A stretch of DNA of 64,000 bases, taken from contig NZ_KE387238.1 of NCBI RefSeq assembly GCF_000430765.1, positions 101,828 through 165,827 on the forward strand. The letters run 5' to 3'. How positions within the stretch are numbered: position 1 is the first letter of the stretch; each line of letters opens with the position of its first letter. The position numbers and the translations under genes were made by a program. This DNA comes from Peribacillus kribbensis DSM 17871. GTDB taxonomy: Bacteria > Bacillota > Bacilli > Bacillales > DSM-1321. Of this stretch, positions 32,764-42,500 are shown in pieces. The notes under the pieces are model-generated. The model was not told where the DNA came from, made no database searches, and was given only the letters and a program-made list of their open reading frames with translations.

Positions 32764-33537
32764 TTATATAACCTTCACATATTTAGTATTTGCAGTTATG
32801 TATGTACCTGACTTCAACTTGTACATCTTAGATCCTTTAACAGTAAGAGTATTCACCACTGTAAACACATCATTTTTCTTAACTGGCTTCGGTGCTTTTG
32901 CATTCCAATCTGCTTTAGTGTAGTAGTACAAGGAGTCTACTATAACTTTAATTTTGAATTCTTTAGAATCAGACTTAACAACTTCTGCTGGCTTTCTAAC
33001 AGGTTCATCCTCACTGTGGTAAGCTGCTTTTAGATCCTTTTCCAATTGGTCAATGGTTACGCCGAATCTTGCCAAATACTCATCTGGATCTTGGTGCGTA
33101 GAACCTCCCCATGTTTTAGTGACGTATTTATGAGTCACAATTCCAGGTCGTCCAGCATTAAAACAGAAAGGAATATCAAACTTTTTAGGCAGATAATAAC
33201 CGATCAGCCATACATAGGCAGCATAGTCTTTTTCAAATGTTGCTCTATCTTTAGTACGTGCAAGTTCAATATGCAGAGTGAACGGATTTGCCTTTGGCCC
33301 TGCTCCATATGCTTTGTAATTAGGATCTGCAAGCTCTACAATACGTCCTCCACCGCCCACGATATACTGAGTAAAAGCGACTCTGTATTCTCTGGTCATG
33401 TAATCAATTTCACCTTCAAATGTTGACTTATCATTTCCACATTCGTGACATACAATAATCTCTGGTTTTCCTACTCCTTTTTCATAAGCCTTTTGGGGTG
33501 CACCTGGGATATGTCTCTTTTCAATATTAAAAGCCAT
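32764..33537 (-). CDS. N-acetylmuramoyl-L-alanine amidase endolysin
   Basis: 257 residues. PGRP/amidase_2 catalytic domain (about 1-170): zinc ligand His in IIVCHECGND (near 31) and the THQDPDEY block (near 147), with GGGGRIVELADPNYKAYGAG. A charged linker leads to a C-terminal cell-wall-binding SH3-like domain (about 195-257, VIVDSLYYYTKADWNAKAP). It cuts the amide between muramic acid and L-alanine. Follows the holin gene, forming a standard lysis cassette. Confidence 0.92.
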   Translation of the reverse strand: MAFNIEKRHIPGAPQKAYEKGVGKPEIIVCHECGNDKSTFEGEIDYMTREYRVAFTQYIVGGGGRIVELADPNYKAYGAGPKANPFTLHIELARTKDRATFEKDYAAYVWLIGYYLPKKFDIPFCFNAGRPGIVTHKYVTKTWGGSTHQDPDEYLARFGVTIDQLEKDLKAAYHSEDEPVRKPAEVVKSDSKEFKIKVIVDSLYYYTKADWNAKAPKPVKKNDVFTVVNTLTVKGSKMYKLKSGTYITANTKYVKVI

Positions 33538-33543
33538 TATTAA

Positions 33544-33963
33544 TCAGTCTCCTTTTTTATTTTCTGAGTTTTCGCCTTTGTCTTTGAGTGACTGTAAATA
33601 CTTCTTAATAAATCCAGGTACTGATACGTTCATAGCATCCAAATTTTCCAATATGCTTAAGCCTTCCATGCCTATGTAATAAAAAACTGCCCCCGTTTTA
33701 GCTACAGGAGCAGAATGGAATAATGCTATATCAGTCATATTCGCAATGATTATTACTACAAAGATCATCGACTTTCTAATCATACCCTGAGACATTTTCC
33801 TGCTTCTCAACTCTTTGTTATAAAACCCTTTAGCAATTCCAGTTAATATATCAAGTGCACTTAAAACCAGCAACGCCATCATAAAAGGTGTAAAATCACC
33901 AAAAAGAAATGCTATTGGAGTGCCTAAAATTGCCGTTATTGTTGGTATCTTAATTTTTCTCAC
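33544..33963 (-). CDS. Holin, phage_holin_4 family
   Basis: 139 residues, three to four membrane segments (near 8-20, 25-45, 65-85 and 95-112), the motif DILTGIAKGFYNKELRSRKM and SILENLDAMNVSVPGFIKKYL typical of phage holin/TcdE-like proteins. Charged C-terminus. Makes lethal lesions so that the amidase reaches the wall. It follows a terminator, so the lysis cassette may have its own promoter. Confidence 0.9.
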   Translation of the reverse strand: MRKIKIPTITAILGTPIAFLFGDFTPFMMALLVLSALDILTGIAKGFYNKELRSRKMSQGMIRKSMIFVVIIIANMTDIALFHSAPVAKTGAVFYYIGMEGLSILENLDAMNVSVPGFIKKYLQSLKDKGENSENKKGD

Positions 33964-34021
33964 CCCTTTTCGTATTGCATACTTACACCACCCTTGCTAA
34001 ACTAAAGATGGTGGTGTTATA

Positions 34022-34066
34022 CCAAAAAAGAGACTATTTTCCTTGGCCGGGAGGGTAGTCTCTTTT
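34022..34066 (-). terminator. Terminator between tail and lysis genes
   Basis: AAGAGACTA (34028-34036) pairs with TAGTCTCTT (34056-34064); on the minus strand the tail is TTTTTTGG. It separates the tail gene end from the holin. Confidence 0.75.
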
Positions 34067-34094
34067 TCTATTATTTAGACATAAAAAATACAAC

Positions 34095-34295
34095 TTATTC
34101 TACTGTAGGTGCTTCCTTTTTAACCAATTGAGTTTTAAAACCCACAATTTGAACTTTGTAGTCAAAAATGTTGTTTGCTATTTCTTCATCCACTAAAAAG
34201 AAAAAAGTGAACGGATCTGAGGCAGCTATTTCTTCACCAAAATATGCTTGAGTAATATTTCCTTCATTGTCTGTATTACAGAATAATCTCCACAT
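34095..34295 (-). CDS. Small phage protein, XkdX-like position
   Basis: 66 residues, 2 bp downstream of the Tal gene. FCNTDNEGNITQAYFGEEIA start and a hydrophobic central helix. Small proteins (XkdX and relatives) often follow tail-tip genes; sequence identity to XkdX is not convincing. Function unknown. Confidence 0.55.
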   Translation of the reverse strand: MWRLFCNTDNEGNITQAYFGEEIAASDPFTFFFLVDEEIANNIFDYKVQIVGFKTQLVKKEAPTVE

Positions 34296-34297
34296 AT

Positions 34298-36577
34298 TTA
34301 TTTCTCCTTATACATCGATACTATACGGGCATAAGCCCAGGAATTGACGTTATTAGTTTTTAACCGTATGTATTTCCCTGTCCTCATTCCAGTAGGAACT
34401 CCCATATCAATAGTTATAGTCACCTGAGCCTGATTAGGGTCTGTTTCTGTCGTGGAATAAGAAGCCTGCATGTTCCCGCCATCTATGCCGCCACTTGTAT
34501 CGTAAATTTCAACTCTTGCTACTGATCCCGCTATCTCTGAGTAAAGCTGGACAACTACATTCACATATCTGGCATCGTGTTTGAAAACGATATAGTCTAT
34601 ATTTTTGGCAGTTGTGGAACGTGTTCGAAAATACTTAGTTACAATTTCAACTTCTGGATCTGTATAAGAAGGAGTACCACCTTGAATGGCAAAGTCGCTA
34701 TTGCTAATTCCATTTGACACTGCAACATATCCATCAGGACGTTCAAAGGATACTGAACCACCTGCAGAATATAAACCATCGCTATTAAGCTTCACATATT
34801 TGTTTGGATTTGCTGCATCAATAGCCATTAATGCATTTCCATCCCAATAAAAAAGATCCTCGTCTCCGATGATCTGAATGTTGTTTGTTTTTATTTGACC
34901 AGCAGTTAGTAAATTTGTTGTAACTCCATCTGGAGTAATTGCATTTGGAAAGTCCGTGCCACCATTAGTGGTTATACCGATACCTGAAGAACGAAATACA
35001 ACGAACCGGTCAGGATCATTTGGGTCTCTAGCCAATATTCCCATACCTTGCGGATATTCCAATTCAGTCATGGAATTATTTAATGCTTCAGTTGCTCGTT
35101 TTACAGCTTCGTCATAAACGTTATAGCGCAGCTTCTTAGAACTCTCATCATAAATCTTATCAAGTACTGCCTTCTGATAATTCATCACTGACTTAACAAA
35201 TGAATTTTTGGATGTAGACAGAGTAACCTTTGGTGGTATTTCTGGGTCAGTTGAATTCATTCTTGGATAATCCTCTACTTCAATAACCCTTAAGTCCAAG
35301 TCCACATTTAAAGGCTCATAGATAGTTGGAACAATGTCACCTATAGATGGGTTTCCAGTATACCCAGCATCTTTAAGAATTGTATATTCTAAGGAAATGG
35401 TCATATCAGGTTTATCTTTGAGTTGTGCCTTTAGTTCCTTTAGTAACGCAGCTGAACTGGTGGCTGTATCTGATTGGTAAGGAGGCGCATGTTTTAACCT
35501 GGGATACTTTGAAGCTTCTGGTGAGGTGTATTCAGCCACACATGAATAAACTTCATCCCCCACACGATTCCTATATACATCGAAGGTCTTTCTGGTACCA
35601 TGTGCAACATATCCTCTTGATTTCCCCTTACCTGTTGAAGGCTTATTATTGGGATCATCACCTTTAAAAGTAGCAATAAGGGTGTGATTTTTAGACTCCA
35701 GACCATCAAACAATACTGTAGTAAGTTCACCTGTTTTCTTACCCCAAGTACTTATTTTCTTAGTATCATTTCCATCAAGAACAAATTCCCACATGCCGCC
35801 TTTATCATCAACCATATAACGAAAGGCTATTTTTGTTCCCGTAAATGAATAAGAAAAAGTTGCACCGACCTTTTCCGTGGCATGATATGGGTCATTTAAA
35901 TCTAACCAAGTACCGGTTCGAGATGAATAATCTTCTAATTTATCCAGGATATAAGGATCGTCTAATTTCTTACCCAAACCCTTGATATAGGTATAGATAT
36001 TGTTAGCATCAATATCCTTTTGAAAGGTCTTGATATTGTGATTAAAACGAAACTGCATATCAATTAATGAGCCGAGTTTCTTTACAATCCTTACTTGATT
36101 CCCTACAATATCAAATTCCGCTTCAAACTTTTCTATAGCTTGATTGAAAAGGGCAAGTGGGTTATCGTTCCCGAACTCTTCAAATGTTTCAGTATCAAAT
36201 GAGTCAATTACGCTGAATGTCCAATTAGTGCCTGTGAAAATAAAAGACATGACCTGATTGATGGTTTTATCGCCGGTAGATAATATTTCATACCGGTGAT
36301 CTTCCAGAAGCTCAATGAAAAAAGAATGAATTGCTGTTACTGTTTTAACAGGTGCTCGGCCAACAGTACGTTCTTGAAGACTTTTAATAATATATTCATG
36401 CCCATCCAGCTCCACAGATGAATTAGAATCAATTAAAGGATAAGCATATTGATTTAATTCAGTTTTTGGCATATAAAAAGACAGTGAACGTTCACCATTC
36501 ACTGCCGATTTTCGTACTAGAGATTTATAATCTACTATTGGCTCAGTGGTTCCATTAAGATCGGTTATAGAAAGCAT
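34298..36577 (-). CDS. Tail-tip endopeptidase-type protein (Tal/prophage tail)
   Basis: 759 residues. The N-terminal third (about 1-380) fits the prophage endopeptidase tail family: KSLVRKSAVNGERSLSFYMP, the EYIIKSLQERTVGRAPVK block and LYEILSTGDKTINQVM-type helix. The middle holds a coiled-coil stretch (about 465-500) and the C-terminus a beta domain that may bind receptors. Acts at the tail tip/baseplate during adsorption and DNA entry. Downstream of the spike gene rather than directly after Dit. Confidence 0.85.
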   Translation of the reverse strand: MLSITDLNGTTEPIVDYKSLVRKSAVNGERSLSFYMPKTELNQYAYPLIDSNSSVELDGHEYIIKSLQERTVGRAPVKTVTAIHSFFIELLEDHRYEILSTGDKTINQVMSFIFTGTNWTFSVIDSFDTETFEEFGNDNPLALFNQAIEKFEAEFDIVGNQVRIVKKLGSLIDMQFRFNHNIKTFQKDIDANNIYTYIKGLGKKLDDPYILDKLEDYSSRTGTWLDLNDPYHATEKVGATFSYSFTGTKIAFRYMVDDKGGMWEFVLDGNDTKKISTWGKKTGELTTVLFDGLESKNHTLIATFKGDDPNNKPSTGKGKSRGYVAHGTRKTFDVYRNRVGDEVYSCVAEYTSPEASKYPRLKHAPPYQSDTATSSAALLKELKAQLKDKPDMTISLEYTILKDAGYTGNPSIGDIVPTIYEPLNVDLDLRVIEVEDYPRMNSTDPEIPPKVTLSTSKNSFVKSVMNYQKAVLDKIYDESSKKLRYNVYDEAVKRATEALNNSMTELEYPQGMGILARDPNDPDRFVVFRSSGIGITTNGGTDFPNAITPDGVTTNLLTAGQIKTNNIQIIGDEDLFYWDGNALMAIDAANPNKYVKLNSDGLYSAGGSVSFERPDGYVAVSNGISNSDFAIQGGTPSYTDPEVEIVTKYFRTRSTTAKNIDYIVFKHDARYVNVVVQLYSEIAGSVARVEIYDTSGGIDGGNMQASYSTTETDPNQAQVTITIDMGVPTGMRTGKYIRLKTNNVNSWAYARIVSMYKEK

Positions 36578-36680
36578 TTATTCACCGTCCTTTCTTTTAA
36601 AAATGGCTCTGTAAATTATAGTCAATACAATTATTAGATTGTTATTACTTCCCTTCATCCCCAAGGGGTAGTTTCCTTAA

Positions 36681-38765
36681 TTACTTAATTATTTTAATCA
36701 GCCAATCACAAGTAATTACAATCGGAGAGACTGATAAATTTGATACTCTGATTTTCACAAAGTTGTCTTTTAACCACGCGCAATAAGTTACGTTGTTAGT
36801 CTCCCCTGTTCCGTTATAAGCGTTTACTACGACACCATACTTATAGTCGTGTGTGAGTCCTGTTCCTAGTTCAGAAATATCGACACTTTTTACTACGCTT
36901 CCATTTGCTGGAATGCTACCAAAGTCTAAGGCTTGTATAAAGTATGTAATTTCCCCCGTTACATGTTCCCATTTATTTTTACGGTAGCGATATATTCCGC
37001 TTTCCCTTTGTCCCTGAGCACTTAGGATTTTCACCATGTCTCCATCTGTCGGATTTAACTGAGTAAATGTTACACTGCACTTGATATCCGTGGCGTTTAC
37101 TCTCAAAAAAGAAGTGGCTGTAGTGTCCACTTTAAAATACGGTTGGAAATCACTGTTCGAGCTATTTAAAAATAGTAATGTTCCATCTTTTAGTGTTGTC
37201 GGGTTTGTGATAACTACCACAGTTGCGAGTAAGTCTGTTTGTAGTTTCCCACTGTTTACAACCGCAAAACGATTAACTTTTAAGTCTCCGTTTGTAATAT
37301 GCACCTGATGAACCAGTGTGCTATCTGTAGACGTGGCGTCTATCAATGCCCCATTAATAACTGCTTTTAAGTTTTCTAGAGTCACTGTTACTTTTGCTCG
37401 GCTTTGCTGTAATCGTAGAAGCACAAATCCAGCGTTGTCATTTGCTACATAGGAATCTTTTATCACTACATTGTCTACCTTGGCACTTGGGAAGATAGAA
37501 AGAACTGTCCCAGTGATACTATTCAATGGGAGTGATAAGTTTTCTAGTGTTAACTGAGTCACATCACCCCACACATTGATAATATTTCTCTTAGTTTGGC
37601 TATTATTTCTAATGTTGCTTATTCTGATATTATCAATCACGGTTTTATTCAAATAAATATTAGGGGTTGCTTGGTCGTTATTAAAAATTTCAATAACCCC
37701 TGTGTCAAGACAGCTTCCTTCAACGTTGTCTATCGTGATATTTCTAAAACGTCCTGTACCCTGTGACCCGTCACCTACGAAACGGATAATATCAATAGTT
37801 TCCCCTAACGAATACACGTTTTTTATGTCGATATTGTCAAAGTCCCCATTTTCACTGAGTACAATCTCTGGATAGTCACCTATTGTAAAGGGCAATAGAT
37901 TGTCGTAACATGTTCCTGTTAGGTTATGGACTTTAATATTTTTACATGGAGCTTGGAAATGTAGTCCATCTGATTCATTGATACAGTTAATGTTTTCAAA
38001 TACGCCATTTTCGATATTGGCAAACAAGAAACAATATTTTAATCCGTTACCAATTTCCTTTATATTCTTGACCTCAAGGTTTTTAACACGATTTAAGACG
38101 ATCCCTATTCCAGCGTAAAACCCTTGAAGGATTGCGCCTGTTCGCGGGTTGTTCGCACCGTTTATATCATACTTACCACCAATTATTTTGATGTTATAAT
38201 CATATGCCGTTTTACTCATCCAATTTTCATTTTTAATGATGTAATCACTAGTATTGTCTTTTAATTTAAGTACCACACCATCTGCAAGTTCGAAAGTGGT
38301 ATTACTTTTGATAGTTAATCCCCTTGTGATGTAAGTACCTGCTTTGCCTATTTTCACATGTCTGTATTTGTTCAAAGCCTCTTGTAAAACCACAGTGTTC
38401 TCTACTGCTAAAGCAGATGCTCCATTTAACGATACGTCATACGCTATTTCGGCTAATTTGTTCTGTTCGGCATCTATACGTTCTTTTAAAGTCGAATATA
38501 AAACCCCATTGTTATCAATTCTCGCTTGTGCTGCTTCAACTGAAGAATCCCCATCTATTACAACTTGATTAAACTGACTCTGCACACTATCTGCTGTTTT
38601 CTTTGCTTCTTCTGAATCCAGTAAAGCTTTACTTGCTTTACCATCTATTCCGGTAGCAATAGATGTAACACGTTGAATGTCTAAATCTATATCATCAAAA
38701 TTAGCATTTAAATTATTACGAAATATTCGATTAAATAAAGCATCTAAACTTCTGTATTTCCCCAT
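36681..38765 (-). CDS. Tailspike-like protein, right-handed beta-helix
   Basis: 694 residues. N-terminal helical adaptor (about 1-120, EEAKKTADSVQSQFNQVV, VIDGDSSVEAAQARIDNNG, typical of Bacillus phage spikes); then a parallel beta-helix (about 135-420) rich in N-x-I/V-x-N steps such as NIKVHNLTG and NIYLNKTVI; C-terminal beta domain (about 560-694). Pectate-lyase folds in spikes usually bind or cut host wall polymers. No catalytic residue set can be pinned. Sits between Dit and Tal, an unusual place. Confidence 0.8.
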   Translation of the reverse strand: MGKYRSLDALFNRIFRNNLNANFDDIDLDIQRVTSIATGIDGKASKALLDSEEAKKTADSVQSQFNQVVIDGDSSVEAAQARIDNNGVLYSTLKERIDAEQNKLAEIAYDVSLNGASALAVENTVVLQEALNKYRHVKIGKAGTYITRGLTIKSNTTFELADGVVLKLKDNTSDYIIKNENWMSKTAYDYNIKIIGGKYDINGANNPRTGAILQGFYAGIGIVLNRVKNLEVKNIKEIGNGLKYCFLFANIENGVFENINCINESDGLHFQAPCKNIKVHNLTGTCYDNLLPFTIGDYPEIVLSENGDFDNIDIKNVYSLGETIDIIRFVGDGSQGTGRFRNITIDNVEGSCLDTGVIEIFNNDQATPNIYLNKTVIDNIRISNIRNNSQTKRNIINVWGDVTQLTLENLSLPLNSITGTVLSIFPSAKVDNVVIKDSYVANDNAGFVLLRLQQSRAKVTVTLENLKAVINGALIDATSTDSTLVHQVHITNGDLKVNRFAVVNSGKLQTDLLATVVVITNPTTLKDGTLLFLNSSNSDFQPYFKVDTTATSFLRVNATDIKCSVTFTQLNPTDGDMVKILSAQGQRESGIYRYRKNKWEHVTGEITYFIQALDFGSIPANGSVVKSVDISELGTGLTHDYKYGVVVNAYNGTGETNNVTYCAWLKDNFVKIRVSNLSVSPIVITCDWLIKIIK

Positions 38766-38778
38766 ATACCCACCTTCC

Positions 38779-39594
38779 TCACAAATAATAAAAACGGAAG
38801 TCGAATGATATCTCGAAACTTCCGCTTGTCCCTGTTAATTCAATATCGTTCCAACCTGGTGCCAGGGTTATAAGCTTTCGGTTGGTATCTTTAAATACAT
38901 TGACCACTGAGTTTTTCAATGATCTGGTACGGTTGATTTCTAAAGTGTCACTTGCTGATGTTGTACCGGTATATTGCCAGGTATCTAATGTTGTATTGTT
39001 TTTGATTGTAAGATTCGTGGAAGCTCCATTATATTTAATGGTTAAAGGAAACTGCCTTGGATCAATGGTTTCGGTACCGGCATTGTAAATTTTAAATGAA
39101 TTTACGGTTTGTGTATAAGTAAGTTCATCTTCTGTTAAACCTTGGCCAAATTGCCACTTCTCAGCATCAAATGTAAAAGGATCAAGTGTTGTCCCGATTG
39201 ATTCAGCAAAAGGTATTGGTGAAACAAACTCAATATCAAAACTGCCTAAATATGGATTTATATAATCCGGTTTAAAAGAGGCAGAAGTCCTTACCTTCCA
39301 CCTTTTACCTGGCTGGCGAATATCTATAATGTACAGGTCTTTTCTAGGGTCTAGAAGCCTGTATATTTCATCCCTGGCTAATTGAAAATCAATGTGGTCA
39401 TAAGATTGCATAAAGAACTTGGCACTAAGTTTTCTTTTATCTAACGTAGTGCCAAGAATTAGACTTCCATCCGTATTGTCCAACTCTTCTTCAGTGAATC
39501 TAGGAGAAGGGGATTCAGGAATGAAACTTAAACACTTTAACCCATATTGAGACAAATCAATTTCATTCTGTGCAAGATCAAGTATTCTAATCAT
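38779..39594 (-). CDS. Distal tail protein (Dit), sipho_tail family
   Basis: 271 residues from the ATG at 39594 (stop of the tape measure gene overlaps it as TGATG). N-terminal ring domain: RILDLAQNEIDLSQYGLKCL, LDKRKLSAKFFMQSYDHID, RDEIYRLLDPRKDLYII; C-terminal galectin-like beta domain. The length and motifs are those of Dit proteins that form the hub joining tail tube and tip. Confidence 0.88.
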   Translation of the reverse strand: MIRILDLAQNEIDLSQYGLKCLSFIPESPSPRFTEEELDNTDGSLILGTTLDKRKLSAKFFMQSYDHIDFQLARDEIYRLLDPRKDLYIIDIRQPGKRWKVRTSASFKPDYINPYLGSFDIEFVSPIPFAESIGTTLDPFTFDAEKWQFGQGLTEDELTYTQTVNSFKIYNAGTETIDPRQFPLTIKYNGASTNLTIKNNTTLDTWQYTGTTSASDTLEINRTRSLKNSVVNVFKDTNRKLITLAPGWNDIELTGTSGSFEISFDFRFYYL

Positions 39595-42500
39595 CAACCC
39601 TTCACCCCTTCCCATATCTTCGTTTTAATGAAGTCATTGTTCTGCAATGTATCAAGGTAGCTGTATAGAATACGAGCCATCTCGAAACCATCAAGATTAA
39701 CTGGAGATGGTTGAATAGGTCTATTTGCAAACTTTTCTAGGAGCATAATTAACTGATCAAGCTTACTTGAAAGACCTTGTTCATTCCCCATTCCAATGTC
39801 TTTTCCAGCTTGTTTCCATAGTCCTTGTGCTCTGTCTCTCATAGCCGGTTCAGTTGGAATTATGTATTCTGGATAGCCGTTTTCAGCTAATGCTGCAATT
39901 TGAGGTTGAGTTGCAATACCACCAACTTTATAACCTACATAACCGCCACCTTTAGCCATATTTCTTAGGCCAGGAACATTCGAAATCCCCCCGTAGCGAC
40001 TGTTCATGTAACGAATAGCAGCTACTGCGTTATGAATTGGATTCCAAATATCACCCATTCCCGACATCATATGGGATCTAAATGTTGAATCTATTGTCTG
40101 GAATAATCCCTTACTCGGATGTCCAGCTTTGAAATTCGAGTCCCATAGGTTTATAGCTTTAGGATTAAAGCCTGATTCCTTTTGAGCAATCTTCATTAAG
40201 CCATTTAGATATCCCATCGGTGTTCCTGTTATCTTCATAGCAGCTAATATCCACTGTTTAGCCTGTGCTGCTCCAGCACCTGAAAAGCTTCCACCTAATG
40301 AAGATAGGTCTGGAATTAAGTTCTTAACCCAATTCAGTCCTATATCCTTAATAGCAGTTAATGGGCTACCGCTTATATTAGTAAACCAACTAGGAAGTAA
40401 TGAATCTTTTACACCGAATTTATTCAAGGCAGAGTCTAATAAAGCTTTTGGCCCCTTCATAATCCAATCAAAGGCATCACCAATACCACCCGCATAACCT
40501 GGCATTCCAACACTTTTCAAAAGTTTCTCGGTTTGTTTGTGTGGAAGTACACTTGCGCCTTTCCTTAAGTTTCTGACTTCAGCACCATTTGATCCAGACA
40601 AGTATGTACCTTTACCAGGTTCATTGATTAATTCTCTGCCTTCTTCAGATACTATTGCTAATCCACCAGGATGATAATCAGTACCATTTGCGTATGCTGA
40701 TGTTTGTTCACCGGCTACTTTATTACTGCCAGCAACACCTTTTATGGACTTTGAGGATTTTTTTGGACTAGATCTTTTCTTGCCTCCACCAAATAGACCA
40801 GAGATCCAATTCCATGCTGACTTAACTTTATCCCACATTTGGTCCCAGCCGCCTTTGACTTTTCCGGTTTCCCAGTCAATTTCATCAGCATGCTCATGGG
40901 CTTGAAGTTTAGCTTCACTAACTACTTTTTTATGCATGGCTTTAGCTTTTCTTACAGTTTCATCATGTTGCCGTTTAGCTTCAGTAATCAGTTTATCAGC
41001 CTGTTCTTTGGAAATAGATCCTGTTTCATCACGTTCTCTGATAATGGCCGCAATAGTGGCTTTATACTTTTTGTCCGCATCACTAATGGCATGGTCAGTA
41101 GCTTTCTTGGAATTCCTAACAGTTTCTGCTGCCTGTTCTGCGGTAATCTTAGAAGACTCCGTCTTCAACCTTGCCATAATTGTTTTTTGCTCTACTTCCC
41201 CATTGCTCAATGTTTGTATAGCAACTTTTTGCATATTCGATTGAATTGTATTGATCTGTGTTTTCTCTGCAGAAGTTAATTGGCGTTTTTGCTGGCTGGC
41301 GGTATCCATGATTTGTTTTATCTTGGCTTCACCATCTGTGACGACTTTTGTTTGTTGATTGTATCTATTCTGCATATTATCTAGAAAGACTTTCTTTTCT
41401 GCATCTGTGAAACGATCAGTATTTTGTAAAAATGTGCTCATGGTAGTATAACTTTGGTCAAATTCTTTCTTCAAACTTCCTGTTATTGTTGCACCCATCT
41501 TTTGAAAGTTGCCAGTAATCTTATTAGCCATATCCTGAGAAACAGCCTGACCAGACCAATTGAGAAGGTTTAATTGCTCCGTCACTTTATCGTTCATGTC
41601 CTCATAAGCACCCACAGCCTTTTGAGTAGACTTGGACACTTTGTCACCGAATAAATCAACAGTCATGATTGGTTGTTGCATCTTTTTATTTAATAGATAC
41701 GCCCCTACACCTAAAGCAGCTACTGCAGCAACAGCAATACCAACCGGCCCAGTTAAAATAGCTAAAGCTCCACCTAATAAACCTGCCCCTCCTGCAGCTC
41801 CAGCTAACCCTGCTGTTAATGGTGCCAATACTCCAGCAATAGCTCCTATTCCTGATATAGCTCCACCTACAACAGCCAATAGTCCACCAATAGCTGTACC
41901 AATTCCTAATACAGCAACTGAAACAAGACCACCAATAGCAATAGTCTTTTTCATTGCTGGAGATAAATTGTTGAACCAAGTAACACCGGCTTGAATCTTT
42001 TCAGTTACCCATTTAAAGGCTGGTATTAAGGCTGTGCCAATTGTGATGCCTGCAGTCTCTAATGAACCTTTTAATTGTTCAATTGTTCCCTTAAGGTTAT
42101 CTAACTTTTGTTTTGCGACATCAGCCGATTTGACCTTATTAATCGCAGTCGTCATGTTGTTAATACCCTGAGCGCCTTCTTTGTACAAAATATTTCCGGC
42201 ACGAATAGCATCTGTCCCAAACATGGTACGTAAATAATTCTGTCTCTGCTCGTCATTTAATCCTTTAAGGGCTTTTTGCAAAGTACCAGCAATATCAGCC
42301 ATTGATTTAATATGGCCGTTTTCATCATAAAACGCACTGGAAGCTAAACCAGAAGCATGCTGCAATCGTTCAAACTCTTTAGTAAGTTTGGCTTTACTTG
42401 CTCCACTTCCCAATTCTTCTTTTGCTAACTGTTTTAGGCCATTTTGAATATCTTCTACACTTCTGCTTGCCGGTTTAATACCTTTATCAACAAGAAATTT

